From positions 1 through 15,085 of the forward strand of contig JBQNCA010000032.1 of the NCBI GenBank assembly GCA_052169645.1: DNA of 15,085 nt, written 5' to 3'. Below, piece by piece: positions 1 through 7,441 of this stretch. How positions within the stretch are numbered: position 1 is the stretch's first letter; each line of letters begins with the position of its first letter. This stretch comes from JAIKWW01 sp052169645. GTDB lineage: Bacteria; Bacillota; Clostridia; Peptostreptococcales; Anaerovoracaceae. The notes below the pieces were generated by a model. The model was not told the DNA's origin, did not search any database, and was given only the letters and a program-made list of their open reading frames with translations. The position numbers and the translations under genes are program-made.

Positions 1-2
1 AT

Positions 3-77
3 GTAACAGCAGTGAATAGAGAGCTAAAAACTGATAGAGATAATGCTACGATTGACGGAATAAACGAAAAGATTTAA
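3..77 (+). CDS. 3' end of an unidentified gene (partial)
   Basis: Frame 3 is open from the window edge and ends with TAA at 75-77, giving about 24 C-terminal residues that finish in DGINEKI. The tail is charged and rich in Asp, Glu, Lys and Asn. A strong intrinsic terminator begins on the last bases of the stop codon, which is what makes a real gene end likely here. The start and most of the gene lie outside the window. I do not recognise the family. A position at the edge of an accessory block would suit a mobile-element gene, but nothing visible proves this. Confidence 0.4.
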   Translation, partial: VTAVNRELKTDRDNATIDGINEKI

Positions 78-110
78 AACGTTGCAGTTATAAAAACTGT
101 AGCGTTTTTT
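76..110 (+). terminator. Intrinsic terminator after the partial gene
   Basis: A 14-bp stem pairs 76-89 with 95-108, with two G-U wobbles and a 5-base loop ATAAA. The 3' arm ends in a run of six T (105-110). The A-rich 5' base of the stem also gives a T-run on the opposite strand, so it may work in both directions. Confidence 0.85.
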
Positions 111-135
111 CTTTGCATTCTTTGGCAAAGAAAAA
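106..135. repeat. Perfect 11-bp inverted repeat overlapping the terminator T-tract
   Basis: TTTTTCTTTGC at 106-116 is exactly complementary to GCAAAGAAAAA at 125-135, with an 8-base spacer. It shares the T-run of the preceding terminator, so the two hairpins are alternatives or a tandem stop. Its role is unknown. Confidence 0.6.
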
Positions 136-204
136 CAAAATGTAATTTCAATTCGTATTTGAAAAATTTTATCATCTAAATGGAATAAAAACGACTAAAT
201 AGAA

Positions 205-234
205 TATACATAAATGCAAATTTGATGTTATACT
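205..234 (+). promoter_or_regulatory. Putative promoter of the ECF remnant / AraC / ABC block
   Basis: A -10 hexamer TATACT lies at 229-234. A weaker -35 candidate TATACA lies at 205-210, giving an 18-base spacer. The expected start of transcription is near 241, about 50 bases before the first ATG (292). No other good promoter is visible before the AraC and ABC genes, so it probably drives all of them. Confidence 0.5.
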
Positions 235-246
235 GGATAAAAAATA

Positions 247-264
247 TTAGTAATGCCTAACTAA
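247..264. promoter_or_regulatory. Imperfect palindrome at the transcription start, operator candidate
   Basis: TTAGTAATGCCTAACTAA matches its own reverse complement at 14 of 18 positions, with perfect 5-base arms TTAGT and ACTAA. It lies just downstream of the predicted start site. The TTAG...CTAA arms recall iron-box operators of DtxR/IdeR-type regulators, though the core differs. A related TTAGT...ACTAA palindrome sits at 5899-5912. Confidence 0.35.
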
Positions 265-291
265 ATGTAATTTAGAAAGGATTAAATTATT

Positions 292-486
292 ATGAGTAAA
301 CAGGAATCAATAAACAGATTGAACGGACGAGACTTTATAAACATTGGTATTTATACGGCTATCTATTTTATTATCGTGATGGTATTGGTAAGGGTACAGC
401 TATTGTCGGTGCCAATGGTACGGGAAAAACCACATTTTTGGAATCAGTGTGCGGTATCCGAAAGAATGACGATATCATGGTGCTGA
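292..486 (+). pseudogene. N-terminal fragment of an MptD/Trep_Strep-type ECF transporter S component
   Basis: The ATG at 292 follows AGAAAGG (274-280). Residues from LNGRDFINIGIY through about codon 33 are a charged start followed by the first hydrophobic helix. This resembles, from memory, the beginning of the MptD/Trep_Strep family of substrate-binding S components, which are normally about 190 residues with several membrane helices. After roughly position 385 the similarity stops and the frame reads out-of-frame ATPase sequence to a stop at 486. The product would be a 64-residue stub with one helix. It looks like what remains after a deletion that removed the rest of the S gene, the T-component gene and half of the ATPase gene. 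Confidence 0.6.
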
Positions 487-911
487 ACGGAGTTTCATAC
501 ACTTGCAAAAAGCGAATCGGCATAATATTCATGGTTATGCAGGACGTTAATCACCAGCTGTTCACTGAGTCGGTTCTTGGCGAGGTGATTATCAGTCAGC
601 CGGAGGAGAATAAGGAAGCGGCAAAGGAAATCCTTGCCGAGGTTGGATTGGCATCTCTTGAGAATGGGCATCCTATGTCGCTTTCCGTAGGGCAAAAGCG
701 GCGAATCGTGCTTGCCTGCGCCATTGCGTCCAAGCTGCCGATCCTGCTGTTGGATGAGCCGACGAGCGGGCTGGGGTGTGTGCATATGCTCGTTATAGCG
801 GGTATTTTGGATAGACTAAAGGAAGAAGGAAGAACTATAATCACTGTGACACATGACAGCGAGTTTATCAAGCATTGCTGTGACGATGTCATTCGCATGG
901 AGGAGGCATAG
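381..911 (+). pseudogene. Truncated ECF transporter ATPase (second nucleotide-binding domain only)
   Basis: Frame 3 carries an ABC ATPase domain that begins abruptly a few residues before its P-loop. Visible motifs are Walker A GANGTGKTT (411-437), Q-loop VMQDVN, a signature LSVGQKRR in place of LSGGQ, Walker B ILLLDEP, a D-loop SGLGCVHM in which the usual Asp is Gly, and an H-loop THD. MQDVNHQLFTESVLGE and the HPMSLS segment resemble the C-terminal half of the fused, two-domain ATPases that partner MptD/Trep_Strep S components. The domain has no start codon of its own except TTG at 438 (inside the P-loop), GTG or internal ATG codons. Upstream it joins an S-component fragment in another frame. 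The changes in signature and D-loop, together with the missing half, suggest a non-functional remnant, although the frame is still open to 911. Confidence 0.65.
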
Positions 912-912
912 C

Positions 913-1935
913 ATGAAATACGATACCTCAGTCTTTAGGGGATCAGAAGAGGATCCTAACAAGGTGCCGGGTGCACTATGGAAAACCTTCCACAATTTCG
1001 GAGAGCTTGGTGAATACCGTATCCTTGCGCAGACAGAAGAATGTGTTGTCATACGACTTGAAAACGAGACCGGAGAGGGTGATATGGTTCTTTACCAGGT
1101 CTTTGACGGTATTTTTCTGATGTATAATGATTTTCATATGTCGCAATACCATTCCATGTACCAAGCGGTGGATACGATGCTTGCAGTAGATTATTGCCGT
1201 GAGGGGAATATTACCATGGAGTTGGATAATGGGAGATGCTGCATGAAAAAAACGGGAAACATCTGCATCGATTCCCGCGTCCACCATAAAGGAATGTCAT
1301 ACTTCCCGACGAATCATTACCACGGTATCACAATAGGCTTTGTTAGTTCTCTTGCAGAAAAAGCCTTGGAAGAGAATGCGGCAGGTATTCCAATCGATTT
1401 GAAAGCCATACGAAAAAAATTCTGCGCCAATGACGGCTATTTCATTATTCAGGAGAATGAGACCTTAAAGCGTTTGTTTACCGATCTGTATCGTGTGCCG
1501 GAAAACGCGAAATTCCCATATTTCCGCACGAAAGTTTTAGAAATGCTGGTCTGCCTTTCCGTGATGGATGCAAAAGAGGTGAAGGATGGCGGAACTTACT
1601 TCTACAAGGATAAGGTTGAAAAAACACGGGCAGTGCAGAAGTTGATCTCTGAAAACATAGATCGGGATTACACCATCAAAAAATTGTCGATGATATTTGA
1701 TATTTCACAGACAGCGCTTAAGGAATGTTTTAAGAATCTTTACGGGAAACCACTTTACACATGGCTGAAAGAATATCGCATCGGAAGGGCCAGAGAGTAT
1801 CTGACGGAACGTGGCGATATGACCATCTGCGATATCGCGGAGGCGGTCGGTTACAAAAGTCAGGCGAAATTTGGTGCGGTTTTTAAGAAAATATGCGGTA
1901 TGACGCCGAATGAATATCGAAATCAGAAACATTAG
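913..1935 (+). CDS. AraC-family transcriptional regulator
   Basis: The product is a 340-residue regulator. The ATG at 913 is chosen because AGGAGG (901-906) sits six bases upstream; an earlier in-frame start at 853 would overlap the ATPase remnant and lacks this signal. Residues 1 to about 230 form a ligand-sensing or dimerisation domain without recognisable motifs. Residues about 235-340 are a two-helix-turn-helix AraC domain: first HTH around 254-275, second around 303-325 (DIAEAVGYKSQAKFGAVFKK), ending in the family's typical GMTPNEYR. The gene starts one base after the ATPase remnant stop and ends 19 bases before the first ABC gene, so it is probably co-transcribed with the transporter it controls. 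By analogy with PchR and YbtA, which sit beside siderophore genes, it may activate the ABC pair in response to its substrate; this is inference. Confidence 0.9.
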   Translation: MKYDTSVFRGSEEDPNKVPGALWKTFHNFGELGEYRILAQTEECVVIRLENETGEGDMVLYQVFDGIFLMYNDFHMSQYHSMYQAVDTMLAVDYCREGNITMELDNGRCCMKKTGNICIDSRVHHKGMSYFPTNHYHGITIGFVSSLAEKALEENAAGIPIDLKAIRKKFCANDGYFIIQENETLKRLFTDLYRVPENAKFPYFRTKVLEMLVCLSVMDAKEVKDGGTYFYKDKVEKTRAVQKLISENIDRDYTIKKLSMIFDISQTALKECFKNLYGKPLYTWLKEYRIGRAREYLTERGDMTICDIAEAVGYKSQAKFGAVFKKICGMTPNEYRNQKH

Positions 1936-1954
1936 GCAAAGGAGAGATTTTATT

Positions 1955-3730
1955 ATGGATGTTGAAAAGAAAAAACAGAAAGGAATATTAGATTACATCT
2001 TCCAATTTGCGGGTGAGTACAAGGGCGCATATATCAAAAGCGTAGTCTTTGCCGTAATCGGGGTAGCATTTTCCCTTGCACCCTACGCTTTGATAGGCGA
2101 TATGGTAAAGAAACTTTTGTCGGGAGAGCAAGATTTTAATATTTATCTTAGAGAGGGACTCGTTATGGCGGCATTTTGGATTCTGCGTGTGTTTTTTCAC
2201 ACACTGTCCACTAAAACATCGCACAAAACGACATTCAAGCTGATTGGAAATGTTCGAATTGCACTTGTCGATAAGCTGTCCCGTCTACCACTTGGAACAG
2301 TACAGGGAATGCCATCCGGAGCGCTTAAGAACATCATCTGTGAACGTACGGATTCAATGGAGCCGACTTTAGCACATGTCGTACCGGAGTTTACAGCTAA
2401 TCTCTGTGCACCAATCATGCTGTTCATCTACATTCTAACTATCGACTGGCGAATTGCGTTGCTCTCGCTCGCCACACTCCCTGTTGCGGTGATTGCAATG
2501 GTATGGATGTTTAAGGACAGCAGTATAAGGTTTCAAAAGACACAGGATACCACGAAAGAGCTAAACGATACGGCGGTAGAATATATCGGTGGCATCGAGG
2601 TCATTAAGGCATTTGGAAAAGTGCAAAGCTCGTATCAAAGGTTTGCAGATGCCGCCCAAAAAAACTCAAACAGTTTTATTGATTGGATGTATGACTGTAT
2701 CGTACCGTTCTCTCTTGGTATGGTAATAACTCCGGCTACACTGCTTGCTGTTTTGCCGATCGGTGCAATATTCACAATGCACGGGTCCTTGTCACTGCCC
2801 GATTTCATCATGACTGTAATTCTATCCTGTGGACTGATTACACCACTTATTACGGTGATGAGTTATAACGATGATGTGACAAAGGCGACATCCATTTTTA
2901 AAGAAATCAGTAACATTTTAGAACTGCCGGAACTCGAACGTCCCGGTACAAGTGTGGGTCTGCCTGAAAACCACGGTATCACTCTGCAAAATGTTCATTT
3001 CGGATATGGGGATAAGGAGATTCTTCACGGAATTGATCTCAACATCCCGGATGGTAGCGTTCTCGCTCTGGTGGGTCCGAGCGGCAGCGGAAAATCGACG
3101 ATAGCGAGACTCATTGCATCACTTTGGGATGTCAAAAACGGAAGTATTAAAATCGGGGATGTCGATATAAGGGATATGTCCATTTCCGACTACAATACAC
3201 AAATTGCATATGTTTCGCAGGATAGCTTCCTGTTTGATATATCGGTTCGCGAAAATATACGAATGGGAAGACCTTCTGCCACAGATGCCGAGGTAGAAGA
3301 GGTCTCCAAAAAAAGTGGATGCTATGACTTTATTATGGATTTGGAGAACGGCTTTGACACGGTCGTGGGTAACAGTGGAGCGCATTTATCCGGAGGAGAA
3401 AGACAGCGAATTTCTATAGCACGGGCAATGATGAAAAACGCACCGATTTTGATTCTTGACGAAGCAACCGCTTATACCGATCCTGAGAATGAAGCCATTA
3501 TTCAGAAATCGGTTTCCGAGCTTTCCAAGGGAAAAACACTGATCGTGATTGCGCACAGACTATCTACAATTACTGATTCTGATCAGATCGTTGTGATAAA
3601 GGCCGGGAAGGTTGAGGCGAAAGGTACACATACAGAACTTCTCAACTCTTGCGGACTGTACCGAAATATGTGGGATGCTCATGTTTACGCAAAGGATGCA
3701 GATGAAATGGAAGGAGGAACATTCGCATGA
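1955..3730 (+). CDS. ABC transporter half-transporter, membrane + ATPase domains (first of pair)
   Basis: A 591-residue half-transporter. The ATG at 1955 follows AAAGGAGAG; an upstream in-frame start (1910) would overlap araC. Residues about 20-310 are the type-IV exporter-fold membrane domain with roughly six helices. Residues about 340-580 are the nucleotide-binding domain: Walker A GPSGSGKS at 374-381, Q-loop Gln422, signature LSGGERQ at 478-484, Walker B ILILDE with catalytic Glu503, H-loop His534. The D-loop reads ATAYTDPENE; an ATA-x-x-DPENE form is known from siderophore-linked pairs such as IrtAB and YbtPQ, which take up loaded siderophores despite an exporter fold. It overlaps the next gene by four bases (ATGA), suggesting translational coupling and a heterodimer. 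Substrate is unproven; iron or another metal chelate is my best guess. Confidence 0.88.
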   Translation: MDVEKKKQKGILDYIFQFAGEYKGAYIKSVVFAVIGVAFSLAPYALIGDMVKKLLSGEQDFNIYLREGLVMAAFWILRVFFHTLSTKTSHKTTFKLIGNVRIALVDKLSRLPLGTVQGMPSGALKNIICERTDSMEPTLAHVVPEFTANLCAPIMLFIYILTIDWRIALLSLATLPVAVIAMVWMFKDSSIRFQKTQDTTKELNDTAVEYIGGIEVIKAFGKVQSSYQRFADAAQKNSNSFIDWMYDCIVPFSLGMVITPATLLAVLPIGAIFTMHGSLSLPDFIMTVILSCGLITPLITVMSYNDDVTKATSIFKEISNILELPELERPGTSVGLPENHGITLQNVHFGYGDKEILHGIDLNIPDGSVLALVGPSGSGKSTIARLIASLWDVKNGSIKIGDVDIRDMSISDYNTQIAYVSQDSFLFDISVRENIRMGRPSATDAEVEEVSKKSGCYDFIMDLENGFDTVVGNSGAHLSGGERQRISIARAMMKNAPILILDEATAYTDPENEAIIQKSVSELSKGKTLIVIAHRLSTITDSDQIVVIKAGKVEAKGTHTELLNSCGLYRNMWDAHVYAKDADEMEGGTFA

Positions 3731-5463
3731 TTTCAATCTTAAAAAAATTCTTTAATTTTTGTGAGGACAAGAACCGCCGCATGTTTTATAAGACACTTGT
3801 TGTAGGCGTGTTTATTGCCGTCTGCGAAGCGGCGAAGTTTCCGGCGATCTATCTGGTACTTGACGGATTCTTATCCGGCACAATATCCGGCGGCAGAATA
3901 CTTGTAGGATTTTTGATTTTGCTTGTTTCCGTTGTTTTGGAGTCCTTCTTCCGTGGCATTTCGACAATGCTGCAGTGCAAAGCGGGATATCGTGAATGCG
4001 CAGGAAAGAGAATTGAAATAGCGGAGCATTTGAGATACCTGCCGATGGGATATTTTAACGAAAACAGCCTTGGTGAGATCACGACTATCACGACCAATAT
4101 TATGGAGCAGCTTGGCGATGTAGCAACCCGTGTTGTTATGCTTACGACACAGGGTATTTTGAACACGGCAATCATTGTTCTTTTAATTCTCACTTTCGAC
4201 TGGAGGATTGGACTCATCTGTATTGTCGGAATTGCCGTGTTTGCTTTTATCAATAGAGCCATGCGCAAAGCAAATGAGGAAACATCCGTGACAAAAGTAG
4301 CGGTAGATACAAAGGTAATCTCCGGTGTTCTGGAATATATTCAAGGGATCTCGGAAGTAAGGGTTTACAACATGATCGGTAAAGCAAGGAAAAAACTTGA
4401 CAATACCATTCGAGAGGCATCTGATACGAATACGAAGCTTGAAATGATCTGCAATCGATATATTCCGTTCCAAAATATCGTGCTGAAGCTGACCGGCGTT
4501 TCTATCCTGATTGCCTCAATAAAATTTCATCTGAATGGCACAATGGAATTGCTTACGGCAGTCATCATGATGATCATGTCGTTTATTGTTTTTTCCGGAT
4601 TGGAATCAATGGGTGCGTATTCCTCGCTGCTTCGAGTAGTTGATCTGTGTGTGGATCGCGGCAGGGAAGTACTGGATCTTGAACCAATGGATATTACCGG
4701 TGATAGTGTTGTGCCTCAGACGTACAACATTGAGGTATCCGACATCGATTTTGCGTATGACAAAAAAAAGATTATTGACGATGTATCGCTCTGTGTACGG
4801 GAAAAAACAATGTCTGCCTTTGTAGGACCGTCCGGTGGGGGAAAGACAACGCTCTGTCATTTGATCGCACGATTTTGGGATGTGGACAATGGTAAGGTGT
4901 CGCTTGACGGGAAGAATGTTAAAGAATATTCGATGGACTCCTTGATGGAGAACTTCAGTTTTGTATTTCAGAATGTGTTCTTATTCCATGATACGATCGC
5001 CAATAATATCCGCTTCGGGCAACCCAATGCACCGATGGACGATGTAATCGCCGCTGCAAAGAAGGCCTGCTGTCATGAATTCATTATGGCTCTACCTGAC
5101 GGATATGATACAATTATTGAGGAAAACGGTGCTTCTCTGTCAGGAGGCGAAAAACAACGAATCTCCATTGCAAGAGCTATCATGAAGGACTCACCTATTA
5201 TCATTCTCGATGAGGCCACTGCCAATGTCGATCCTGAGAACGAAAAAGATCTAATGGAGGCTATTGAGGCGTTGACAAAAGAAAAGACAATTTTAATGAT
5301 CGCTCATCGCCTGAAAACAGTACGAAATGCGGATCAGATCTTAGTTGTGGACAAAGGACACATTGCACAGCGCGGCACACATGATGAGCTGGTAAAACAG
5401 GACGGTATCTATCGTCGTTTTATTGATTCCAGACAGAAGGCAATAGGTTGGAAGATTGGATAG
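3727..5463 (+). CDS. ABC transporter half-transporter, membrane + ATPase domains (second of pair)
   Basis: A 578-residue partner of the preceding gene, started at an ATG inside its stop overlap with AAGGAGG at 3711-3717. The membrane domain covers about residues 20-305. The ATPase domain has Walker A GPSGGGKT at 367-374, Q-loop Gln415, signature LSGGEKQ at 471-477, Walker B IIILDE with Glu496, and His527 in the H-loop. Both ATPase sites of the pair therefore look catalytically complete, unlike many heterodimeric exporters with one degenerate site. The D-loop ATANVDPENE again fits the siderophore-type subgroup. The two proteins probably form an inner-membrane heterodimer. Whether it imports or exports cannot be read from the sequence. 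Confidence 0.88.
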   Translation: MISILKKFFNFCEDKNRRMFYKTLVVGVFIAVCEAAKFPAIYLVLDGFLSGTISGGRILVGFLILLVSVVLESFFRGISTMLQCKAGYRECAGKRIEIAEHLRYLPMGYFNENSLGEITTITTNIMEQLGDVATRVVMLTTQGILNTAIIVLLILTFDWRIGLICIVGIAVFAFINRAMRKANEETSVTKVAVDTKVISGVLEYIQGISEVRVYNMIGKARKKLDNTIREASDTNTKLEMICNRYIPFQNIVLKLTGVSILIASIKFHLNGTMELLTAVIMMIMSFIVFSGLESMGAYSSLLRVVDLCVDRGREVLDLEPMDITGDSVVPQTYNIEVSDIDFAYDKKKIIDDVSLCVREKTMSAFVGPSGGGKTTLCHLIARFWDVDNGKVSLDGKNVKEYSMDSLMENFSFVFQNVFLFHDTIANNIRFGQPNAPMDDVIAAAKKACCHEFIMALPDGYDTIIEENGASLSGGEKQRISIARAIMKDSPIIILDEATANVDPENEKDLMEAIEALTKEKTILMIAHRLKTVRNADQILVVDKGHIAQRGTHDELVKQDGIYRRFIDSRQKAIGWKIG

Positions 5464-5868
5464 TTTGCTCTAATGAGATCAATTATATAAACAACGAACG
5501 ACAATGGTTACTATGCCTCGTTTGTTGAAATAAAACACGGGTGCAAATCAGAGAAGATACGAAGTTAAAAAATTTCCGTTGTTGAGGGGTTACGAAAGGG
5601 GGAAATTCTACCCGCTTTCGCGGCTGCGAGCAGATTTAAGAAAATATGTGAGTATTTCCCGATACACAAAATGTCGGGAATGGCTGAACAACAGGCTGTA
5701 CCGGCATATAAGAAATTTTGAAAGGTTGTCAAAAATTATATTAGAGTTTTATTTAAATGTGAAATAATTATTGCAGGCAGTAATGAAAATCGCATAGACA
5801 GAGATCTGACAAAAAGCTGCGACAATTAAACTTTCAATTCGGATATCACAGAAGCTTGTGAAAACCTT
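5464..5868. other. Gene-poor stretch with three inverted repeats
   Basis: No convincing gene is visible. Inverted repeats are: 5492-5501 with 5518-5527 (10 bp, one G-T pair, 16-base loop, no T-run); 5593-5602 with 5611-5620 (nine of ten pairs, 8-base loop); and TTCCCGA at 5656-5662 with TCGGGAA at 5674-5680 (perfect, 11-base spacer). A 62-codon frame from a TTG at 5579 to 5767 has no ribosome binding site. A second frame over the same DNA is open from 5569 to 5718 and ends in PAYKKF. I recognise neither. The stretch may be the decayed edge of an acquired block or an unidentified structured RNA. Confidence 0.4.
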
Positions 5869-5897
5869 TTGATTGTACTTGCGATTAGTGTTATACT
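5869..5897 (+). promoter_or_regulatory. Promoter of the methyltransferase gene
   Basis: TTGATT at 5869-5874 and TATACT at 5892-5897 are separated by exactly 17 bases. Transcription should start near 5904, about 38 bases before the ATG. This makes the methyltransferase a unit separate from the ABC genes. Confidence 0.7.
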
Positions 5898-5898
5898 A

Positions 5899-5912
5899 TT
5901 AGTCTAAACTAA
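5899..5912. promoter_or_regulatory. Palindrome over the methyltransferase start site, operator candidate
   Basis: TTAGTCTAAACTAA matches its reverse complement at 12 of 14 positions and begins two bases after the -10 hexamer. It therefore lies where a bound repressor would block transcription. It shares the TTAGT and ACTAA arms with the palindrome at 247-264, but with a shorter centre. Confidence 0.35.
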
Positions 5913-5941
5913 CTTATATTTGAATTTATTAGGAGGAATAT

Positions 5942-6733
5942 ATGAAAGTTGATTATAAAAACTGGGTTCCAAAGGGAATGATTTTAGGATTGTTTATCGG
6001 TGCGGCGGTGTGTTTATGCCTGTTTCTCGTTTTCGGTGCAGGCAGTTTGTTGTCTCCGGGCATATTGAAAACCGTTCTGACAACAGTGTTTTTCATTGGA
6101 ACCGTTATTTTCATCGCTATGGGATTCTGGATGTTTATGCTGAATCGCAGATTTTCATATGACGGTAAGCGTCAGATGTCAAAGCAGATCATAGACGGGA
6201 CGGCTGATTATATCCGAATACCCGACGGCGGAAAAGGGCTGGATGTCGGCTGCGGCAGCGGTGCTCTTACTATTGCCTGTGCAAAGCGAAATCCGAAAGC
6301 TGAGGTTATCGGTATAGACCGTTGGGGTAAAGATTATGCTTCCTTCAGCAAGCCTCTGTGTGAGAAAAATGCAAAAGCGGAGGCAGTGTCCAATGTGGGT
6401 TTTTCTCAAGGAAATGCCTTGAAGCTCGACTTTGAAGACGAGAGCTTTGATGCCGTATGCTCAAATTATGTCTACCATAATATTCAAAGTCGCAACAGAC
6501 AGGCGATTTTGCTTGAAACACTGCGTGTACTTAAAAAGGGCGGTATATTTGCCATACATGATATTTTTTCCAAGGCAAAATACGGCGACATGCAGACTTT
6601 CGTGAATAAACTCAAGAATATGGGTTACGAAGAGGTTGAACTGATACCCACAACAAACGGGAAGTTTATGGAAAAATCCGAATCTGTATGGATGGGGCTT
6701 TCCGGTTCGGCGCTGCTCGTGGGAAAGAAGTAA
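5942..6733 (+). CDS. Membrane-anchored class I SAM-dependent methyltransferase
   Basis: A 263-residue protein with AGGAGG at 5931-5936 before its ATG. Two hydrophobic segments (about residues 12-36 and 44-67) should anchor it in the membrane as a hairpin. The rest is a soluble Rossmann-type methyltransferase domain: motif I LDVGCGSGA at 100-108, acidic residue Asp126 in VIGIDRW for the ribose of SAM, NALKLDFED around 158-166, SFDAVCSNYVYHNI at 168-181, and LRVLKKGG at 194-201. The methyl acceptor cannot be deduced; lipid, quinone or small-molecule substrates would fit a membrane anchor. It stands alone, with its own promoter, between the ABC block and the minus-strand hydrolase, and converges with the latter. 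Confidence 0.85.
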   Translation: MKVDYKNWVPKGMILGLFIGAAVCLCLFLVFGAGSLLSPGILKTVLTTVFFIGTVIFIAMGFWMFMLNRRFSYDGKRQMSKQIIDGTADYIRIPDGGKGLDVGCGSGALTIACAKRNPKAEVIGIDRWGKDYASFSKPLCEKNAKAEAVSNVGFSQGNALKLDFEDESFDAVCSNYVYHNIQSRNRQAILLETLRVLKKGGIFAIHDIFSKAKYGDMQTFVNKLKNMGYEEVELIPTTNGKFMEKSESVWMGLSGSALLVGKK

Positions 6734-6810
6734 AGCTTTACGAGAATTAGAAAGCAATAGGATTGCGGGATACAGGATATTAACATATTTCATTCTATAT
6801 ATTCGGAATT

Positions 6811-7425
6811 TTAAATCCCGCCGGGGATAATGCCTTTCAGGTAGTCGTTATATTCTTTATTGTGCTGACGTACGTAGCTCATCGGAACGCAGTCGTCGTG
6901 TCCGGGAAGTATAAAATAATCATCGGTAAGCAAAGGATCAAGCTTTCTTATGGAAGCCATCATCTCGATTCCGGAACCGCCTTCAAAGGTTACATAGCCT
7001 GTGTCCGTTGAAAATATAGTGTCACCGGTAAATGCATTACGGTAAACTTTATCTATTATGCAGATGCTACCCTTGGAATGTCCGGGAGTGTGGATGATAT
7101 CGAGATATGTTCCGTCAAGCTCAAGTTTTTCACCGTCTTGCAGAAGCTTGTCGATATTGCAGTGTCTGACGTACTTAAGTTCTTTTTCATGGATCATAAC
7201 GGGTGCTTTTACGATGCGGCAAAGTGCATCACATGCAGCTATATGATCAAGGTGGGAATGAGTAAGAAGGATGCCTTTTAGATTTAGCCTGTGCTTTTGC
7301 AGCTCGGAGGCAAGTTCCTCGGGAGCGAAGCCGGGATCGATGATATAGGCGGAGCCGCCGTCCTTCATGTAAATGATATATATGTTGTTTGCAATATCGC
7401 CATAGGTTTTCTTTATGATTTTCAT
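6811..7425 (-). CDS. Metallo-beta-lactamase-fold hydrolase, glyoxalase II-like
   Basis: A 204-residue cytoplasmic enzyme, no signal peptide. It has the metal-binding signature THSHLDH at 55-61 (His56, His58, Asp60, His61), His116 in HTPGHS, Asp135 in FTGD and His176 in LPGHDD, the full ligand set for a two-metal centre. Length and motifs fit the small glyoxalase II-like group (hydroxyacylglutathione hydrolase-like), which cleaves thioesters such as S-lactoylglutathione or bacillithiol analogues; exact substrate is unknown. The ATG at 7425 has AAAAGGT eight bases upstream. It starts 16 bases after the rqcH stop and is almost certainly co-transcribed with it. The last residues, IIPGGI, fall directly before the stop at 6811. 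Confidence 0.85.
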   Translation of the reverse strand: MKIIKKTYGDIANNIYIIYMKDGGSAYIIDPGFAPEELASELQKHRLNLKGILLTHSHLDHIAACDALCRIVKAPVMIHEKELKYVRHCNIDKLLQDGEKLELDGTYLDIIHTPGHSKGSICIIDKVYRNAFTGDTIFSTDTGYVTFEGGSGIEMMASIRKLDPLLTDDYFILPGHDDCVPMSYVRQHNKEYNDYLKGIIPGGI

Positions 7426-7441
7426 GTTCTGATACCTTTTG

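Noticed and set aside
5579..5767. 62-codon open frame from a TTG start between the ABC pair and the methyltransferase
   Set aside because: No ribosome binding site precedes it, the composition is rich in Arg, Tyr and Leu without recognisable motifs, and it crosses two inverted repeats. I did not call it a gene.
146..5841. 10-base direct repeat TTTCAATTCG at 146-155 and 5832-5841, flanking the left block
   Set aside because: It might suggest attachment sites, but ten AT-rich bases at this distance are expected by chance and there is no integrase gene or tRNA next to either copy.
6754..6766. Small hairpin GCAAT-AGG-ATTGC between the convergent methyltransferase and hydrolase genes
   Set aside because: Only five base pairs with a 3-base loop, and the following T-run on the minus strand is broken by a C. 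Too weak to call a terminator.
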